A DNA stretch of 64,000 nt from Madurella fahalii (lineage: Eukaryota; Ascomycota; Sordariomycetes; Sordariales), in assembly GCA_029876055.1 (NCBI GenBank), contig CM056878.1:186001-250000 (forward strand), read 5' to 3'. Under the pieces are notes generated by a model that was not told the DNA's origin, did not search any database, and saw nothing but the letters and a program-made list of their open reading frames with translations. Position 1 is the stretch's first letter, and the number at the start of each line of letters is the position of its first letter. This document shows, piece after piece, positions 35,772 through 47,109 of the stretch. Both the position numbers and the translations under genes were made by a program.

Positions 35772-36453
35772 GGGCTTGACTTGGGAAGGAAGACGCTGTG
35801 ATGACTCGGAGGTATCTTGGTTCCATGGAAGTTGAGGCGTTGGGGGATATTCGTTTCGTCGCATCCAGGAGTTCCTGTCCTTCAAATTCTCGGCGATATT
35901 CCGCAGGTGTCATCGCTCCCAGGATGAACCATGGTGTAGTCCACAGCATCCATAACAACTTCAGTGTCTGGATTTCGAAACCCAAATCACGGTCAGTTTG
36001 GTACGTGGGGATCTGGAGTTGTCAAGAGGAGCGCCGCGGTCTGACATCGCTCCGCATGATGGGGAGGAAGTGGCGCTGCCAGGGCTTACCAGGAGACGAC
36101 CCTGGGCCCCGAGTATCGTCCCTGGGTGGACCAGTAAAAGCATGGCCCCTCAGTGGATTGACTCCCCAATGCAGCGCACCCCTGACCAGTAATATTTGGC
36201 CCTGAGTAGGGATTAAATGAACCAACACCATCGGGGAGACCCTTCGGCGCGCTCGGCGCTGACAGGATGGGCGCAAGCCTGAAATGGTCAGCCGTAGCCC
36301 AAAGAACCAAGCCACCCCCGCAACGTGCCCGTACTATGTATGAGATGTCGTTCGACCAGACCCCCAGCTCGAAGTCTCTGAGTCCGCAGATAGAGTGTTG
36401 GTACGATCCGCCCAAAACGCCGGAGCGCCGAACCGCCGAGTCGCCGAATCGCC
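35772..36453. other. Intergenic spacer
   Basis: No supported gene is seen. Several ORFs on both strands overlap without recognisable motifs. Confidence 0.55.
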
Positions 36454-37964
36454 ATGACCGCGCTGTTCAAGCCGACACCGATCCCTACCGCCATCGCCCA
36501 TCTTCTCGCCGCCGCAGAACCCATATCCGCTACCGCCCACGCTGCTTTCCCACACGACGAGGTTAGCGGTGGGGGACAAGCGGCCCGCGTCCGCTACGAG
36601 CTCAACAATGCGTGCGGTTGCCTGCAACAGCTGCTGCGCGTCCTGGGTCGTCTAGACAGCATCCCTCGACATCGCAAGGAATTGGTTGAGATCCGCCAGC
36701 TTGCTACCGTCCTCGGCGCCGGCTCCCTGGTCTTCTCGCACCTCCAATCGGCCTTGCTTGACCTGATAGCCCTCAGTGACAGTAGTAGCGGCGACCCCGG
36801 TGCTCTACGAAATGCGCGGCACCTAGCACAAGGAGACGTTTGGGAGATGCTTAGGGGGCTGCAGGATTTTGGAAGATCAATGTGGTGCATCTCAACGGTG
36901 CTGGAAAGGCAAGGATTGCGTCGAGTCGAGTTAATGGATGACTTGCTGACGTTGCATCGAGCAGTACCTCGGAAACCCACGTCGCCGAGAGTCATAAGAC
37001 CCTACACACGGCTGTGTCCGCCATCCTCAGGAAAGACAAGAGGTTGCTGATGGAAATGAAGGCGTTATATCCGGACCCGGAGGCAGGATTGAGTTGCATA
37101 GGCCAGGCTGATACAATGAGGGATGGCTCCGGGCTCATGGGCCCTTTCGTTGACACCTCAGCGACTCTTGTTACTCTGGATGACATCGATGATTCGGATG
37201 ACGAATCTTCCGGGCCGCCGACCCCGACTTCGTCGGAATTCCCGTCCACTCCAGAGGCCCGGTCAGCGAATCTCGCCAATATTTTAAGTCTCGACGCCAT
37301 CATCGTCCTTGTCGCTGACCTTGAGAGGCCCAACCGCAGCGTTGACCAAGACTCCAGCGCCCAACCCCCGTTCGACTCTAACTCGCTTGAAGTGATTACC
37401 GTCTCTAGGGCGGGTGTGGCGTTCTCGCCCCTCCAAGACCACAACTCCATAGATGCGCCATCCACTCTGCAACGACCCTCCTCCGAAATAGCCGTGTCCG
37501 CGGAGACAGTCTTCCAGCTCCCTGAGGTGACCGAGGCGGTTGTGCTCGACTTTTTCCGCCGCGCCGTTCTAGTCTCCCCTTTCGCGCTCCGGTTCGCAAA
37601 CAAGGAAGTGACGGCGTCAGTAAGAAACCGGGACAAGATGACACAGCTCACGCAGCATCAGTTCCGCGAGTTCTATACCGACGTCTACGACGAGCTGGTG
37701 CGGCGGAATGTGAATCACAGGAATAAAACACGTGGGAGTGCACCGCGTATTTCGTTGGTCGAGCCGCAGGGGCTACATCCAAACCGGGTCGAGGCCAGAG
37801 CAAGGCTGGCCGCACTCGGTGATAAGCAGATCCAGAGCATCATTGTCGCGCTGCTTGAGGAGCTGGCGGCTCGCAGCCAGCGTCAACGTGACGAGGAGTC
37901 AAGGCGAGCACGGACTGCTGCGGCCTCGACGACTCGTCGTTGGGCGGTGCAGGTCGATGGCTAA
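36454..37964 (+). CDS. Fungal death-type N-terminal region plus Spa2/GIT homology repeats
   Basis: Two ORFs in different frames (36454 to about 36.93 kb, and about 36.94 kb to 37964) belong together if a short intron lies within roughly 36885-36991; several splice choices fit and I cannot decide. The first part is helical (RYELNNACGCLQQLLRVLG, LVFSHLQSALLDLI, VLERQGLRR) and resembles the N-terminal region of fungal NACHT or Het-type proteins. The second part has an acidic, Ser/Pro-rich linker. It ends with QLTQHQFREFYTDVYDELVR and a second, weaker copy (EARARLAALGDKQIQ), matching the paired repeats of the Spa2 homology domain of Spa2 and GIT scaffolds. The function is unknown; polarity or scaffold binding is only suggested. 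The alternative is a frameshifted gene. Confidence 0.62.
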
Positions 37965-38555
37965 GGTAGGTCTCTCTATTTTGCATGTTCTGGAATCCTG
38001 TGGCGTTGCGTTATGATGTGAGTTTGAGGAGTTAGCTCTACGCTATTGACGCCCGGCGTTAGGATGACACGGTAACACGGTGGCGCTTGTAGTATCACTT
38101 CTAGCAGAATGACAATCCATTATATACAGTTCTTGGCCTCGTTTCGGGGGTGCGGTTGGCCTGTAAGTACCCCTGTATTCCGCTCCATCTAACGGCCATC
38201 AGAACGCCGACGACAACTTGACCGATAGCAACGGACTTTGTAAGACTAACTCCTTCCCGAGCCCAAATGGAATGTATACCAAAAGAATATACTGTAGTCG
38301 TGAACTGTTGTGTGGAGACGTTTCGTCCATCATTTGCTGATCACCCCTCCATGACGAACCCCAGCGGGACATGGCAGCAGAGGAGGCGATTACGTGACAT
38401 CATTCCCGGTTTCCCTCCCGCACTTCACCATTCTGATACCATAAGGGAGGTAATTCACCTAGCTATTCTGCGGCACACCTCTATTCACCCACTCAATACG
38501 CATGCCATTACAACTCGTTCAACGCCTCGGACACCACCATCCTACGTGCGACAAA
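37965..38555. other. Intergenic spacer
   Basis: No gene is seen other than the possible N-terminal extension of the following hydrolase ORF. Confidence 0.55.
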
Positions 38556-39446
38556 ATGGCCACCATCCTCCAGCCTCAACCGCCCCCCAAGCCACACTCC
38601 ATCCACGAGTACTCCGGCCTCGCCCACCCGCCGCACCTCTCCCGCCTCGAGTCGGCCACGCACAAAACAGCCCAGGTCGAACCGCTCTCGATAGACGTCG
38701 ACGACTCCCTCGACGGCTTCGTACCGGGCTTCCTGCACCTCCCGCCGGGCTTCACGACCTCCCCGTCGCAGCCCCTCCCGCCGCACCACCACCGCACCGC
38801 CGCGATCCTACTCTCGGGCGCCGGCGGCGGCGTCACGGGCCCAAGCTCGATCTACCTGTCGCTGGCGTGCAAACTGGCGACGCTGGGCAGGGGGATCCCG
38901 ACGCTGCGGCTGGACTACCGGTTCCCGTCGCGGACGGCGCCGTGCGTGGCGGACGCGCGGGCGGGGATGGGGTACCTGCGGGACATGTACGGGCTGGACC
39001 GGTTCGTGCTGGTGGGCTGGTCGTTCGGCGGGGCCGTGGTGTTCACGGCGGCCGGGGAGGACGAGCGCGTGATTGGGTGTGCCACGGTGGCGAGCCAGAC
39101 GGCCGGCACCGACGGCATCAGAAAGGTTGCGCCCCGGCCGGTCCTGCTGATGCACGGCACCGCCGACCGCACCCTGAGCGATGGGTGCTCCAGGAGGTTG
39201 TACGAGATGTACGGGGAGCAAGGGGACAGGAGGTTGGAGTTGTTCGACGGGGACAATCACGCCCTGAGTATGAACGCGGAGAAGGCCGAGGAGATGCTTT
39301 GCGAGTTCGTGGCGCGTTGTGCTGGGGTGAGGATTGCGGAGAACGAGAGGGAGAAGGTGGTGGGCGTGGAGTTGATTGATGATGGGGAGAGGCATGAACT
39401 GATGGAACGGGGAGGCGATCTAAGGGAACCGGAGAGAGAGGATTGA
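38556..39446 (+). CDS. Alpha/beta hydrolase
   Basis: A single exon of 296 codons starting at the ATG at 38556, which sits in a strong context (ACAAAATGGCC). An upstream in-frame ATG at 38502 would add 18 residues. The nucleophile elbow is GWSFGG (Ser156), the acid is in HGTADRTLS (Asp204) and the base is in DGDNHAL (His235), giving a full triad. The early strand ILLSGAGGGVTGPSSIYLS provides the oxyanion region. No signal peptide is seen, so it is likely cytosolic. It resembles small dienelactone-hydrolase or KANL3/TEX30-like hydrolases. The substrate is unknown. Codon use is strongly GC-rich. Confidence 0.85.
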   Translation: MATILQPQPPPKPHSIHEYSGLAHPPHLSRLESATHKTAQVEPLSIDVDDSLDGFVPGFLHLPPGFTTSPSQPLPPHHHRTAAILLSGAGGGVTGPSSIYLSLACKLATLGRGIPTLRLDYRFPSRTAPCVADARAGMGYLRDMYGLDRFVLVGWSFGGAVVFTAAGEDERVIGCATVASQTAGTDGIRKVAPRPVLLMHGTADRTLSDGCSRRLYEMYGEQGDRRLELFDGDNHALSMNAEKAEEMLCEFVARCAGVRIAENEREKVVGVELIDDGERHELMERGGDLREPERED

Positions 39447-40057
39447 GACCGCCTGGGAGACATGCTGCGCGTCACTGCATTTACAGGCAATATCGTATTG
39501 ATTGATTGGCGTCTCTAGTCGCTCAGGGGTTCAAGGGATAACGGATTGTAACATCGGACTGTTTACACGCATTGAGGACTCTGCCTTTGGAGACACAAAC
39601 ATAGCGCAATATCGAAGAGTCAGTGTTATATTTCACATAACCGGCCTTGATCACTTATCGCAATGAGTAGGTAATCAAGTCTCGCAATCCACAAACGCCT
39701 CATTGTCAATGGGCTGGCTGGCCCGGCAGGTTGAGGGTGGAAGAAAGCCCACCACTTCCGAGATTTAAGCCGAAGGTGTTGTGGGGATGCGGGGAAATGC
39801 GTTAGGGGGGAGGTCAAGCTCCCCTAAGGTTCCACTTCTCTAGAGGCAACGGCGTCAACGCCGTCTCGCGGCCGATCCCGCTCGGAACAGGTCCGGCTAC
39901 GCTCGGGGCCTACGCGGGTTGTCTGGATCGTCCGGCACTTGTTTTGACGGTTACGATAACTCCCAGAAACCTTGGATCTAGAATATAAAGTAGAGGGGCG
40001 CAACCAGGCTCTCCACTCTCCGTCTGGCATCATTAAGGTACCTTCACTGACATCACA
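39447..40057. other. Intergenic spacer upstream of the flavin monooxygenase gene
   Basis: No gene is seen. It includes the promoter of the flavoprotein gene. Confidence 0.55.
39984..39990 (+). promoter_or_regulatory. Putative TATA box of the flavin monooxygenase gene
   Basis: TATAAAG lies 68 nt before the start codon at 40058. The position and motif fit a core promoter; no other evidence. Confidence 0.45.
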
Positions 40058-42092
40058 ATGGCCGCTGCCTCCGAAACAACCGATGTGCTCATCTGCGGCA
40101 GCGGCTCCGCCGGCCTCTGCGCAGCCGTGTGGCTCGCTCGCTTCGGTATTGACTACAAAATCGTCGAGCGACGTGACGGGCCACTCAAGATTGGCCAGGC
40201 CGATGGCGTGCAGACTCGCACAGTGGAAATTTTCGACAGCTTCGGTATTGCGGAGGACCTACTCAAGGAGGCGTACCATGTCCTGGAGCTCGCATTCTGG
40301 TCGCCCGATCCTGATGCAAAAGGCATCAAGAGAGACCGGTATGCTCCTGATAAGGAGACCGAGATCAGCCACCAGCCGCATGTTATCCTTAATCAGGCAA
40401 GACTGAACGCGTTAATGATGGGAGAGTTGAAAATGGGGGAGCGCCGCCCCCTGTAGAGTACGGATGTGAGGTGAAGGGCGTCGAGGTGGATGAGACCAGC
40501 GTCACGGATCCCAATGCGTATTGCGTTAGAGTCAAAGCAATAAAGGACGGAGTGGAAAAGACATACCGGGCAAAGTATGTCTTGGTAAGCTTACCCTTTT
40601 CCCATTTACACTTCTCGGCAATGCACGCTAACTGAACTCGATGCCCAGGGCTGCGATGGCGCACATAGCGTCATTCGCAAGTCGCTCGGTTACAAAATGG
40701 TCGGCGACAGCTCCGACGCCGTCTGGGGTGTCATGGACATCTACCCACGCACCAACTTCCCCGATATCCGGAAGAAGTCCATCATCAACTCGCCTGTGGG
40801 CGGCATCCTCATCGTCCCGCGGGAGGGCGACTCTATGGTCCGCTTCTATACCGAGCTACCGGCCGGGACCAAGGTCAGCGACGTGACCCTCGAGAGCCTT
40901 CAGAACCACGCACGGTCGGTGTTCAAACCGTACACCATGGACTTTGCCGAAACGGCGTGGTGGTCCGCCTACTCGATCGGTCAGCGCCGCGCGGACTTCT
41001 TCCACCGCGACTTCCGCGTCTTCCTGACAGGCGACGCGTGCCACACGCACTCGCCCAAGGCGGGCCAGGGCATGAATGTCAGCCTGCAAGATGGCCACAA
41101 CATTGGCTGGAAACTGGGCATGATTCTCAGGGGCTTGGCGAGGCCGGGACTGCTTGAGACGTATGTCCTTGAACGGGAGCGGACGGCCACAGAGCTGATC
41201 GAGTTTGACCGTTATTTCACAAAACTGTTCAACTCAAAATATCGCGAGGAGCATGGTGTTACCCCCGAGCACTTCGCTGAGCAGTTCGTCAAGGCCGGGA
41301 GGTACACGGCCGGGCAGGCCATACAGTACGATGTGTCGCCCATTACGGTCATTGGAGAGCATGACAAGGAGATTACGTCCAACATAACGGTTGGAATGCG
41401 ATTTCCCACTGCACAGGTCGTGCGATATTCCGACGCTAAAGCCATGCAGTTGGTTAAGGCACTGCCGGCGGACGGGCAATGGTTTGTTGTGGTATTTGCG
41501 GGCGACATGTTGCAACCAGATGTTGCTTTGCAGTTGCAAAAGGTTTGGCAGTAATCATTATGGAGATAACAAACTTCAGCTGACAATCCCTCCCAGGTTT
41601 CTCAGTCACTCGAGCAGGTGGCCAGGCGATATACGCCGCTTGATGCTTACCCCGATAGTGTCATCGATCGCATATTGGTAATCGCGTCAGACAGGAAGAA
41701 GGTGGAACAGGAAGAAATCCCTCAGTTCTTTACCCCCGTAACGGGCCGGTGGAAGATGAAATGTGAGCGGTGCCTATGTCCTTACCCCTGACGGCAAGTT
41801 CATGTTGACCATTAATTCTTGGGCATAGGCCTAGCAAAAGTTTATGCCGATGACGAGAGCTATAACTCTGGTCATGGACACGCATACAAAGCCTATGGAA
41901 TTGACCCTCAGAAAGGAGCATTGGTAGTTGTGCGACCAGATCATTGTAAGTAAGGCCCACGGCTGTTGACCATGAGATGCTGACTCCTCTCGAAAAGATG
42001 TGGCCAAGGTTGCTGCATTGGAAGATGTAAACTCCGTTAAGCAGTTGTTTGAGGGCTTTCTCATTCCCGTGAGTCAAAATAACGACAGCTGA
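40058..42092 (+). CDS. Phenol 2-monooxygenase-type FAD monooxygenase, interrupted by a frameshift
   Basis: Exons 40058-40584, 40649-41542, 41597-41762, 41829-41945 and 41998-42092 carry a full class A flavoprotein hydroxylase. It has the Rossmann motif LICGSGSAGLCAAVWLARFG, the substrate-domain segment GCDGAHSVIRKSLG and the FAD motif VFLTGDACHTHSPKAGQGMN. The C-terminal thioredoxin-like phenol-hydroxylase domain ends in RPDHYVAKVAALEDV. The first exon breaks frame at the five-G run at 40435-40439: before it the protein reads NQARLNALMMGELKMG, after it the family sequence continues one base out of register (PPVEYGCEVKGVEV), and one extra G would restore the exon phase. As written, translation stops at the TAG at 40454-40456. 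It is either a recent inactivating deletion or a sequencing error in a homopolymer; I found no intron that fixes it. The family hydroxylates aromatic compounds with NADPH. Confidence 0.85.
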
Positions 42093-43364
42093 GGGAGACG
42101 TCTGCAGAGGCAACGCTTGGCTTTCTGGGAACTTCGACTACGACAGAAGCGAGGATCTGCGAATACGTGACCGGAGAGGCGTTCCCGTTTAATAGCAGGG
42201 AATTCCGAGCGGCATGTTGCTTATAACCAGCACTATACATTGTGGGGTCCCCAATTTACATTAGGGCCGGAGCTGAAATTTGTAATTTCGGAGCCTTCCA
42301 GAGGTACCGCGACTTCAAGTTCCCCTCAGATTACTACTTTCACTATTACTAGCAGCGAGTACTAGTACTTGGTACTAGTAGCAGTACGACTCCTAGTTAT
42401 AACACAATGCTGTGAACAAGAAGCTCGCTAAGTACCAGTACCAGCAGTAAAAACGTCAGTCAAAATACAGGATAGTAAGTGCCTCAGTTGCTGAACACAG
42501 TTTTGCATCTGGAACGGCGGTTTCCCGCGTTACCCCTGCTTGTTTCCACTTCCCTTCTTGCTTTCTACCCATTATCTTCGTGCCCTCTTGGCCATTCGCT
42601 TTCGTACGGCAAGGAAGTTTGATATTCAGGGAGAAATTAAACTAGCGTGATGCAGTCTATGTCTCGGAGGTTCGAGTATGATTGGTAGCCAAAATCCCGT
42701 CAACAAACTTAGATGAACAACGATCGTGGCTTCGAATCGTGTCCGCTGAAGGCCTCGGTGCCTCCTCTCGCCCACCAACACCGTATACACTAGGCCGCGT
42801 AACCTGGCCTCATTGGCCCGTGACGGGCTAGATGCGGTTTTGAAGAGCCACAGAGCTACGGCCGTGTGTCAACACAGGCTCTGACACGGCTGCTGTTTAC
42901 GCATGACGGCCTAATTTCTCCGCTCAGGCCGCGCATGATGTGTACACAACAGCACTTTCGAGTATCGCTGGAAGGCTCACGCCTGCTTCCCAATCTGTGA
43001 ACACCACCTTGTGAGGGCAAGTCACGTTCGCGGGAAGATAAGGGCGTACCGATTGGGGCTTGGCGATGGCTGAGTTGGCCCTGTCCGCCCGACCATCTTG
43101 CATAAGGCAAACCGCTGCGTCCAGTCGCAACAAACTCGGCCGGTTGGCCGCTAAAAGACGGGGCCCACCACAAGGCTGTCAAGGCAACTCTCAACAAATA
43201 TACAAATGTGAACCGCATGCGCACCATGAAATGACACCCAGGGCTGGACTCCTGTAAGCACTTATACTCGATCCTATCCTTTGCTCCATTTGATCATTCA
43301 TCTCGGTGACATGGATTAACCAGAGCTTGAATGAGAAGAACCAACATATTCCAGAACTGAAACA
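42093..43364. other. Intergenic region with inverted GTAC repeats
   Basis: No supported gene is seen. Around 42357-42450 the palindrome AGTACTAGTACT is followed by further GTACTAGTA and AGTACCAGTACC copies, forming imperfect inverted repeats. A 123-codon minus-strand ORF at 42856-43227 was not accepted. Confidence 0.6.
42357..42445. repeat. Imperfect inverted repeats rich in GTAC
   Basis: Repeated AGTAC/GTACT words, including a 12-nt palindrome at 42359-42370, could fold into hairpins in single-stranded form. No mobile element is attached. Confidence 0.6.
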
Positions 43365-45023
43365 ATGTCTTTCTCACGACAGCCATCTTGCCGACAGGCC
43401 AAGGCCCGTAAGGGGCCGTGTCCTCATCTCGTGAACGGCAGGCAATGCCACAGCACGAGCTGTAAGCAAAATTCCTACCACGACGCCCACCAGATCTCGT
43501 GGTGGAAACAGAATGCGGGAAAAAGCCGATGCCAAAAAGGGCCAAATTGCACACACCTCCAGACACGCACCTGCCTATGGACCCATCCGCCCGAAGAGCA
43601 AGCGCAGCTGGCCCTGCTCAAGAAGCTTATGACCTATGGCCTCCGCTACAAGGGGCATCTGAACCTACGGTCCCTGAAGCCCAGCCAAGCCTTCGTCGGT
43701 ATTACGGACCATCAGGACCTTGCAAGCTTCAACAAAGTGTCCGGGACTGAAATTGCCGTCCCAGGTTCGTCTCTTTCCTGAGCCCGCGAACGTGATAAAG
43801 AGAGATGATTGACATGGCGGCCTGTAACAGGCAGCCCACCTCGCTTCACACCTTTGTCACAAACCCTCGATGTAGAGTGTGATGCAACCAACAAGTCTCT
43901 CTGTTTCAACTTCCCCCGGTACACGCACCCCTTTGAACCCTTGCTTCGATCCATCGAGATCATGGCACCGAATGTGGACATATTCGAGTCTGCCGAGGTC
44001 GTTAGCAACGCGAGCAATCTACGAAAACTCTTCCACATCTTGTCCCACAAGACGATGAGGGCGGAGCGGTACGATATTGAAATGAGGGGGAACACAATGT
44101 TGCTGTCGAGGTGGAACGAGGATCCGTCCCTGAACGACAGCCTCGGGCACGGCGCGGGGTTCGAGAGGCAGACATGCCGTTATACGCCCGACGACGACGC
44201 CGTTTTGCACCGAAGCATGAGCCATCACCGGGTTGTGTCGTACCGTTTTGCCGGTTTGCGGTGCGTCGTCCAGTCCGAGGTCGACGCTTACTACTGCGAC
44301 TGCGACCACTCGGATGAAAGTCCCGCTCCGATCCCTATCCCGTCCGGAAAGAAGGGACGCAGCACGTTATCACCGCTTGCGGCCCCTTTCACTCCGGCTT
44401 CCTCCCCTCCCACCAGCGCGCCAACCCGAAAGCATTCCGTCTCGGGTTCCCCGCCGAAGAGACCCGAGCTCGCATTTGCAAGCCTCACTCTCGACGACCC
44501 CGGAGACAGCCCGACTTTTGCCGCGGCCCAGCTTGACGTCTTGCGGAAGCCCCCAACACCTCCCCCGGATAGCTCATCGCCCGTCGTTGTCCACCGCTGC
44601 GGACGCGACGTGCCCTCGACTTGCTTGCTAGAAGTCAAGACACACAAGGCGGGGGGCAATCCCATGTTCACGCCCGAAGCCCAGCTGTACTTTAGCCGTC
44701 GGACGAAGCTCTACAATGCCCGGTACTACGACAAGGGGCGGTTTGTTCCCGGACCAGATCTTAAGGTGCAGGATAGGACGGGGGCCTTGAGGGTATGGGA
44801 ACGGGAGGAGCAGGCGACGCTGAGGAAGCTCGGGGCGCTGCTGCGGTTGGTGAGGGAGAAGGCCAAGGAGATGGCGGGGCGGGGGATCGGGAGAGTGAGC
44901 TTGGTGTGTCAGAGTGTGGACGAGGAGGTGAAGGTGGAGTTGTACGAGAGGGGAGGGGGACCGAGTTTAGTGCCGGACGACTTTGGCCGGAGTTCTATTG
45001 GTATGATGAGCTGGAGATTGTAG
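43365..45023 (+). CDS. CCCH-finger protein of the fungal 'GGPP synthetase-like' family
   Basis: Two exons, 43365-43764 and 43831-45023, are joined in phase (GTTCGT...TAACAG) to restore VPGSPPRF; 530 residues. The N-terminus has Cys/His clusters (CPHLVNGRQCHSTSC, CQKGPNCTHLQTRTC) consistent with CCCH-like zinc fingers. The main body has the features of a fungal family that databases often label geranylgeranyl pyrophosphate synthetase without support: PGSPPRF, NASNLRKLFHIL, MRGNTMLLSRWNEDPS and VSYRFAGLRCVVQSEVDAYY. No prenyl-synthase DDxxD pair is present, so I do not accept that label. A Ser/Pro-rich insert lies mid-protein. The LEVKTHKAGG segment near nt 44630 is also family-like. RNA binding is possible but not shown. 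Confidence 0.8.
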
Positions 45024-45224
45024 GGGGAAATCAACGAACTGATGTAACTCAAATGATTAACGACTGGATTATGACGTATGAACGCCCATTTCGTTAGATT
45101 ATTAATTATCAGGCCAAAGCGAGCCGAATCAACCCAAATAATACTACACGAACTTAGCATCCTCAAAAACAACTCCAAAACACCAGCGCTATCCCTACAA
45201 CCAAACCACCCTTTCCTCCCCGCC

Positions 45225-46007
45225 TCAATAAGTAACCGTCGCCACCTTCCTCACCCACTTCCCGCCCCCCTCCTCGTCACGGATCACGTTCTCAAAAATC
45301 CACTTCCCCACGTCCTCCCGGCTGATGGTATACCCGATGGCCAGGCTCTCCACCACGCCGCGCACGGGGTCCTCCACGCCGACGCGGACCGCGCCCTCCG
45401 TCTCGGCGCCGGCGGTGTAGAAGCTGCCCCTGACGATGGTCCACGCCTCGTCCTTCCCGGCCCCCCTCACCAGCGCGTCCTCCAGCGCCTTCTTATCCCG
45501 GTGCGCCGCCCCGAGTAAGAGCTTGTACATGGGCACCATCAGCAGCGGCAGGTCCCGGGCGAGTTCGCTGATGCCCGTCGAGCTGACCGCCACGATGCGC
45601 GGCCCCGCGGCGGCGGCGAATGTGCTGGTGCTGCTGCTGGTGCCCCTCTCGGCCCGGCAGCGCTGCAGCGCCGTGAGGAGCGCCGCCATGCCGTTCTCGC
45701 ACACGTGCGGGTCGTCCATGCCCTTGAGCGTGGGCCGCGCGCCGATCGAGAAGACGATGGTGTCGACGAGACGGGCCGGGTCGGCCGGGTGGACGAGGCA
45801 CCGCGCGAGGACCTCGGCGTCGTGGGCGTTGCCCTGGATGATGTGGAGGTTGGGGGGCTGGGTGTTGTTGGGGAGCTTGGAGGTGAGGTTGGAGGGCGTC
45901 CGGCAGAGGGCGATGCAGGTGTGGTTGGCGGAGAGGCTGCGTCGCAGGGCCGAGAGGCCGCACCCGCCGGTTGCGCCGAGGAAGAGGATGGCTTTGGGGG
46001 CGGACAT
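45225..46007 (-). CDS. Atypical SDR / NAD(P)-binding protein
   Basis: A single minus-strand exon of 260 codons. The start was set at 46007 (MSAPKAILFLGATGG) rather than the upstream in-frame Met, because the Rossmann strand begins directly after it. The dinucleotide motif is FLGATGGCGLSALRR. Later segments are IIQGNAHD, IVFSIGARPTLKG, RIVAVSSTGISELARDLPLL and, near the C-terminus, ISREDVGKWIFENVIRDEE. This arrangement fits NAD(P)H-binding atypical short-chain dehydrogenases related to NmrA and flavin-reductase-like proteins. The substrate is unknown. No targeting signal is seen. Confidence 0.86.
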   Translation of the reverse strand: MSAPKAILFLGATGGCGLSALRRSLSANHTCIALCRTPSNLTSKLPNNTQPPNLHIIQGNAHDAEVLARCLVHPADPARLVDTIVFSIGARPTLKGMDDPHVCENGMAALLTALQRCRAERGTSSSTSTFAAAAGPRIVAVSSTGISELARDLPLLMVPMYKLLLGAAHRDKKALEDALVRGAGKDEAWTIVRGSFYTAGAETEGAVRVGVEDPVRGVVESLAIGYTISREDVGKWIFENVIRDEEGGGKWVRKVATVTY

Positions 46008-47109
46008 GGTGTTCGGTGCAGAGCTGCGTATCACAAAGCGAAATGGTGTTCAAATTGGTGTTAGTCGGATGCTAGTGATGATGGAAGGGCCCTCTGACAC
46101 GGGCTCCCCTCGGGAGTCAGCCTTTTTAATACTCATCGTGGACGCGTAACTGCGCCGGCCGCAGCATACGGTGGTGACGACACCCGGAGGAACACCTGAA
46201 GGAAAAGTCTGCGGCGCTATCCCGAACCGTCTCCCGGCCGGAATGGAGTGTGGCTTTCTGGCGCCGGCCTCGGGTCGCGAGCCGGCCGTCTCCCAAGAGT
46301 TCCTCCGGTTCTCCACTGTGGCTTTTTCCGGCGCTTCTCATTGGACGCCATTGTTCCTCCGCAGCCCGAGCTAGCAGCCACCTGCTGCACTTGTACCCTA
46401 ACCCTGGCTCTACAGTGTAGAAGTCACTGAGTTCATCCGTTCCCCACTGTAAATCGAATCCCATGATGCGCCACGAATCCTCTGCTCTGCTGTGGGAGCG
46501 TTTCAGGAGACGTAGGCATTAATCGAAGATGACCGGCTCGGACTCCATTGAATGAAGCAAATCCGAGCGCCTTCTAATAGGGAGACACCTTTGTTGGTAT
46601 TACGAATTACCACACATAATCATGGAGGGCTGATAGGTAAGGTAAGGTAGGTAAGGTAAGGGAATTAATTAACCTAGCGTAGTATACCGCAGCGTATTTA
46701 CATGGGGGTGGGTTGCTGATGTACTTTGAGTAAGCCGTTGTACAGTTCAAGGTAAGGTAAAGTATTTGCTTCTCAGTGTCAAGGGTTGTACGACCATTGA
46801 CCTCGGTATACGGCAAGACTCCTTTCTTGGCGTTCATGTGGTAATTGTCGAGGAGGGGTTGAACACCGCAGCATGAGAGGGCATGTCCATGCACGCTTTG
46901 ATAGGCGAATTCGGACAGTGATTCTACATCCTCCACAACGTAAATGACTCACCGCGGGGATGACGTCTGCATTGTAAATTGAGTCGCCGGGCTACGGACT
47001 TCCAACATTGTTCATCTATTTTGCGGCCAGACGATAGCCTCAACACTCCACCCCTCGTTCAACCCCGACGTTCTCTTAACCATCTCTACATCCATTTAGC
47101 TCCTTAATA
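46008..47109. other. Divergent intergenic region, SDR and epoxide hydrolase genes
   Basis: It holds both promoters and a GGTAA-type repeat. ORFs inside have no motif. Confidence 0.6.
46634..46661. repeat. GGTAA/GGTAGGTAA short tandem repeat
   Basis: Repeated GGTAA and GGTAG units in a row. Similar words recur at 46750-46765 and near 60.3-60.5 kb, so this is a dispersed simple motif of the genome. Confidence 0.85.

Noticed and set aside
37014..37964. Separate gene starting at the internal GTG
   Set aside because: It has no ATG near its start, and the upstream frame continues its helical region, so joining to the 36454 ORF is more likely.
38267..39379. 370-codon plus-strand ORF overlapping the alpha/beta hydrolase
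   Set aside because: It is Arg/Pro/Gly-rich and in the wrong frame; the catalytic triad lies in the other frame.
42700..42760. Possible tRNA B-box (TTCGAATC word)
   Set aside because: No matching A-box, acceptor stem or cloverleaf could be built around it; similar words at 20.25 kb and 63.88 kb fail as well.
42856..43227. Possible secreted minus-strand protein of 123 codons
   Set aside because: The hydrophobic start is suggestive, but the rest is compositionally random and has no family pattern or promoter support.
43365..45023. Geranylgeranyl pyrophosphate synthase activity
   Set aside because: The family is often so named, but no Asp-rich prenyl-synthase motifs are present.
45436..46149. 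237-codon plus-strand ORF
   Set aside because: It is antisense to the SDR gene, whose Rossmann motifs are clear on the other strand.
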